From Lumbricus rubellus (taxonomy: Eukaryota > Annelida > Clitellata > Crassiclitellata > Lumbricidae), in the NCBI GenBank assembly GCA_945859605.1, contig OX243827.1, positions 29,273,141 through 29,337,140 of the forward strand: 64,000 nucleotides of DNA. The letters are read 5' to 3'. Positions 47,001 to 53,000 of the stretch are shown in pieces. Both the position numbers and the translations under genes were made by a program. The stretch's first letter is position 1; each line of letters opens with the position of its first letter. Under the pieces are notes generated by a model. That model saw only the letters and a program-made list of their open reading frames with translations. It was not told where the DNA came from and ran no database searches.

Positions 47001-50000
47001 TTTGCTTGCCTTTGCTACAATACTGCAGCCGAAATTCGCCTCCATGTCACTGCCTTATAGTAGACTGAGCTTCGCAAATCCTGTTTAAAATCCTTTATAA
47101 TGATCGTTTTATGTACTTCAGAAACCTGAACAGAGATGTAGGCCTACCTAATTGGCTATGCGGACAACAATAGTCGTACAAATATTCGTACTCATGTAGG
47201 CTATGTACAGGTATTAAGTGTCGCGGTATGAAATGTCGTGGGATTAACTGTCGTCGGGATTAAATGTCGCTGGGATTAACTGTCGCGGTATTAACTGACG
47301 CGGGATTGAATGTCGCCGGGACTAAGTGTCCGGGATTAACTGTCGCGGTATTAAGTGTCGCGGGATTAAATGTCGTGCTACCCTTTCTTTGACTGTGCAG
47401 GAAAAAAGGAGGAGCTATCCAAGAACGTGCGCCTTCTGGAATTTCAAGCGGTAGGCAACATTCTGATCTTACGCTGCACTACAGATACATGTAGCTTGAA
47501 CGACAACTGACGACCTAATAATTATGTGCTTTTGTATCAGATATATTATTGTATTGTAATTAAACATTTATAAAGCGCCTCTAGTAGGGTGAACCGTTCA
47601 GAGGCGCTCCCAGTGCGCAAGGCCCAGTGAGAAGAAACAGGTTTTGAGAAGAGACAAAGCAGAGGAGAGACTACCAGAAAGAAGTGTAGAGCAAACAGAA
47701 GGAAAAAGGTCATTCCAAAGAGAAGGACCAATTGAGACAAATGATCGAGACTGAGCCATAGCAGTTCTAGACCGAGGAACCAGGATGTCAAATCTGTTGG
47801 ATGAACGAAGTGGACGGTGGGAGGAAGCTGAGTGAGGACGAAGTAAAACATTAGTGAGATATTTTGGGGCAAGACCCCGTTGAGCCTTTATGATCAGAGT
47901 GAGGATCTTAAATTGTGTGCGAGCACGGTGAGGAAGCCAGTGAAGTTTATGAAACATAAAGGTAGAGATGTGAGAGTACTTGGGAAGGAAGGCAATCAAT
48001 CTAGCAGCTGAGTTGAGAACCGACTGAATCGGTGAAAGACGAACTTTAGGAAGACCAACGAGGAGAGCATTGCAATAGTCAATTCGTGAACATATAAAAG
48101 CATGAATTAAGGTAGTGAAGATGGAGGAGGAGACAGAGCGACGAATGGCTCTGAGACGTCTTAAATGGAAATATGACGAGCGTGTCACATTGGAAATATG
48201 CTCAGTAAAGGTAAGTGAGCTATCAATTACAACACCCAGATCCCGAACACTTGAAGAGAAGGAAAACAGCGGAAATTTTTCAGAGAGCAGAATGAAATCA
48301 AGCTTCTGGAGCTGCTGGGGAGTACCTAGCCAGATGAATTGAGTCTTTGAAGTATTAAGCGAAAGGCGATTTGAAGACATCCATGAGTGGAGATGAGTAG
48401 TAAGGGATTCAATAAGAGCAACTAATAGCAGCTGGGAAGATGAGAGACCATGGGCCATATTATGCTAACGATGTGCAGGCCTACACTCAGTATTTCGCAT
48501 TTTACCCAAGTGCTCCACTGACTATAATGCTCTTGCCGCAGTTTCTGAAATGTGTTAAGCTATGGATGTCCTCTCTGTTTGACAAGTATCATAGATTAGA
48601 TACACGAAGCTAGTGACGCGTTGGCGAGCCTCAGTGGCAATTCGCACAGCATCATGAAGAGTCGTCAGAATTGAGTTTGTGTTGTAGCCTACATGTAGGT
48701 CTACTGGTTGTAGTATTTTTTGAAAATATTTTTTATTCGGGTTAATATGTTTCATGAGGAATTGAGGATGTCATATTTTGCTCAACGTTTTAGAGGTGAT
48801 TGGGATTCCTTTGGGTGTTCGGTGACTTCGACGAATAAAACTCACACGATATGCAGTTGTGATCATCTGACAAACTTCGCCATTTTGATGAGCATAAATC
48901 CTGTGGTGAGCATAGACCTTTCAGTGTCAATTTGAACTTTGAATTAGAAAATGGGCCTAATGATTAATTATTAATTATAGCTCTCTCATATTGACACGTG
49001 TGGGCCTATCATTTAGAAATTGAAGTGAAGGTGAATTTAAAATATAATCGCTGTAACATTATACGCATGTAGGCTATTATGTAGTGATCTTAGAGGAAAT
49101 TAGTTTTGTTGTAGCATGCCAAACGGTATCTATAAGCTAAGCTTAGACCTTCTTGTCATATATTAACCATGCTGGAAATTCGCACAAGACAATTGCTCTG
49201 AATCCGAATAAGCGAATAACTTGTCCAGATATTAGTTCTTCTATCAGGGTTGTATCTGGAGTAGTTGATAGAGAGAACCACCAGCGCTAGTCCCAATAAT
49301 TCTGTCATTTTCACATGTCAGTCTCACAGTCCAGCTATCTATATTACTTTAGTGGTTGACAACAACCATAACAATGCTAATGACTTATGTCTCTTTATAA
49401 TAATAATGTTTCAGAAAGACGACTTGTTGTCCCTCATTTCAATCATCGGTTGCAGTATTTCGGTCTCTTCTCTCGTTCTTACCGTTATCGTCTACGCCGT
49501 AACATGGAAGTAAGTTGCAGAAGCCAACAGGAATTTTAAAGATGTTTTTATCAACGGTTTTAGTGAAATGATCTTTGTCGCTATAATAGGCCTAGTGTGG
49601 TTTTTGTAAGCCAATAATTATTAAAGAGGTTAGACTAGCAAGGTTTTTATCTTGGGTTTATTATTTTTTCTTTACTTTCCTATACCACGAGTATAAGTCT
49701 ATACAATGAAAGAAAAGTGAAATGGGTTTCGAATTGAATTGAATTTTTGTTTAATATGCTTGTTTATTTGTTGCTGACTCGTTTCCATGCATGATACATT
49801 AAAAAATAATTGTTTTCCTGTGTTTCATTAACAGGCATGCCAAGTCATCGCAGGCAGCACTTCTGTTGAACCTCTGCATCGCTCTAATCATTGCTTATAT
49901 CATCTTCATGGCAGGAGCAGACAAAACCGACTCCAGTGGATACTCCAAGGTATGAAAACATCACAATATAAAGGACGTTTTGTAACAGATGCGCTTTATT

Positions 50001-53000
50001 TGCGCTCACTGTGAAGTATTATCATAATAGTGGTGATGCAGAATTTCTATAGGAGCAATATATTATGATATTACAGGGTGTCCAATAAGTTCGTGAACGA
50101 TTTTGCTAGCTTGTTACAAAGAATATACACAACAAAAATCAATAATTGTTGTACCATTGAATAGGCAATAGTGTTGTCTTTGCTGGCTACAACAGCTTTC
50201 ATTCGTCTAGGTAAAGATTCGATGAGGTTGTACAAAGTTTCAACCGATATCGAATTCCATGCTTTTCGCAAACGACGTTTTAGCTGAGCAGGAGTATTTG
50301 GTTCAGGATCTTTGTAGACACTGCCTGAGAGTATACTCCAGAGATTTTCAATCGGTGAGAGATCAGGAGAGTTTGGAGACCAGTTTTCAATGCAGTTAGG
50401 AATATTTTCGTTCAGCCATGCTCGCGAAACAGCAGATGTATGTGCTCGCGAATAACAACCGTTTTTCCTCTGAGCGTCTGTTAGCAATGGCGCCTTTCTG
50501 CGTTTCCAACTTCTCCACTTTAACTCATCTTTCATGTAATTTCTGATTGTTTCGTTGTTGTCTTTAAGTCCACCTGTTTTGAGAGATTTTTCTGTCTGTC
50601 TCTATCCAGGTCTCGTCTGTATTTCGCCTTTTTTATAATTTTAATAGCAGCCTGTGTCAAAATCTTTGGTCGACCGCATCGTGCATGATCGCCTAACTCG
50701 CCTTGCTTGCTTCCTTCAGCCCATTTTGCTACCCAACCTTACGATCATCCTAATTTATCGCCTATAACAGAATATGAATATCCTTCTTCATCAAGAATAG
50801 CAGCTTTCGAGCGTAACTGAACGTCTGCTATTTTCCTCATTTTCCCCAAGTTTGTTTACGAAAAACGATCGCGAACTGCAAAAAATTCGTTAAAAATAGC
50901 GCTTCCGCATAAATTGATGACGTCATTTCCTCGTTGCAAAAAACTAACACTTTTTACACTTTTTGGTTTCGGGACATAAAGCTCTTTCAAATGATATAAG
51001 CATTATTAATGTTTGTTGCAAAACTTTTCTGCTATCTGCAAGCAAAATCGTTCACGAACTTATTGGACACCCTATATATTCAACGGGTGGATGATTATCT
51101 ATAATTTCAGGTCGGCTGCAGAGTGGTTGCTGTTCTGTTGCACTACTTCTTCCTGGTCGCCTTTTTCATCATGTTGGCTGAAGGCGTCGATATGGTTCTC
51201 TACATCTTTTTCGTCTTCCACGTCAGAAGAACCAGAGAAACCGTCATGCTCATTGCTTCCGCTTGGGGTAAACATAATTATCGTTTCCGTTTCATAGGAT
51301 GTTATAGGCCTATATTTCTTTATATGAAATACAACATAACTTTATTGATTATCCGCGACTACCAAGTTGTGGGATAGGAGCTTTTTGTATTCGATAAACG
51401 AATATCGTTTGGTATTGCAGCTCCATAATACAAACTCTAGTATAATACTTGTCTCATTCCTTATAGGCTACATAATTCTTGCTTGCATTATTACTTTGAG
51501 TGTTCAGTTTTTTTCGTTTTCTCTTTTCTGTTCAGTTCTACCGCTGATCATTGTGGGAGTGTCTCTTGGTGTATCAAAGGTTGAAGGATATGGCCACAAA
51601 GAAGCGTTAGTACCTTCTAAGATTATAAAGTCAATAATTATAAACACAAATTTTAAGGCTCACAGACGTAATGTTATTGCATTGCAATTTGGTTTAAACC
51701 TTTCAAACGGAATATCTCAACAAACAAGACTTAGTACGTTTCCTAAAATAAGTAATCGCTAAGTTGCTGAACGTTGTTTAAATTACGATGTCCCTTTTTA
51801 CATCAGATTGTAATAACAATGTACCATAAGCAGAAATGTGCTCAGTGATACGGTAATTCATTCACCCATTCAATCGAGAATTTCATTAGCGCCTTTTGAA
51901 GGGTCTGCTCATAGGCGTTCCACATTCAAGCGCGGCAAAAGAACGACGTTGAGTTTAATAATAAAAAATGTAGCCTAACAGTGGCTGTAATATGTATTTA
52001 ATAAAATAATTTGCTCGGTTGCAGATGTTGGCTGTCGATTGATGACGGTCTCATCTGGGCCTTCATTGGCCCCGTCATGTGTATCATTGCGGCAAGTATT
52101 CCAATTGAACTATTCATTAATTTCAGTCTAAAAATCATGCAGGCTAAAATTATACAAGGTTTCTGATAGGCCCCTAGTTGCTTCTTAAATACACAAACCT
52201 GAACGCCTTGAAAAAACCCAAGACAATACTGATTCATACAAACAGAAATATATGCCTCTTATAAAAAAGACTAATATGTTATGACTCATTCATTCTCTAA
52301 AGCCGCTCGGTAGTAAATACAGTTGCTCAAGCATTTCAGACCTTTCAACAATAATATTTCAACTGATGAGCACCAACTGACTTGGTCTTCTGGATACTCA
52401 CCTAATTTGCGCAATTCTTCCATCAGCTATCAGTTTATGCTGTAATCTGGCGCTACAGAAATTAATAATTATTATTAATAACTAACCGAAGCTTTAAATT
52501 ATTATCATGCAATGAATGTGTTGTTTGCTTTATATCTTGGCAAATTTCTGTTTTAACTGGGTTCATCTTTTAAACAGATAAACCTCGTCATTTTGATTAT
52601 CATTCTGAGGCTGATATCTCAGAAGAAAGCTCTACTTGCTGGGAACGGAAAGAAGAGAGACGAAATAAGGTAAACACTTGCATAACAAAGCCTTTACTAT
52701 CTCTCAGAATTTTATATTTGCTCAATATACTTATTGACATAAACCATTTTGAATTAACTACTCTAAGATCATTATGCAAGTGCAGAAAATAAATAGTGCA
52801 TAACTGTCCATGATTCGCTCTTGAACCTTGATATGAAATAATCTAGCCATGTATGCTGTAACTTCCGGTGACCTGGGAACATGCCATGAGCTATGTTTTA
52901 GAACAGGGAACCATCGTAGACCACATGACTGGGCCAGATCACGTCCTCGTGCAATTACTGCACCATCCATAGCTTCCGTGCCATAGAGGACTCCCGTTTC

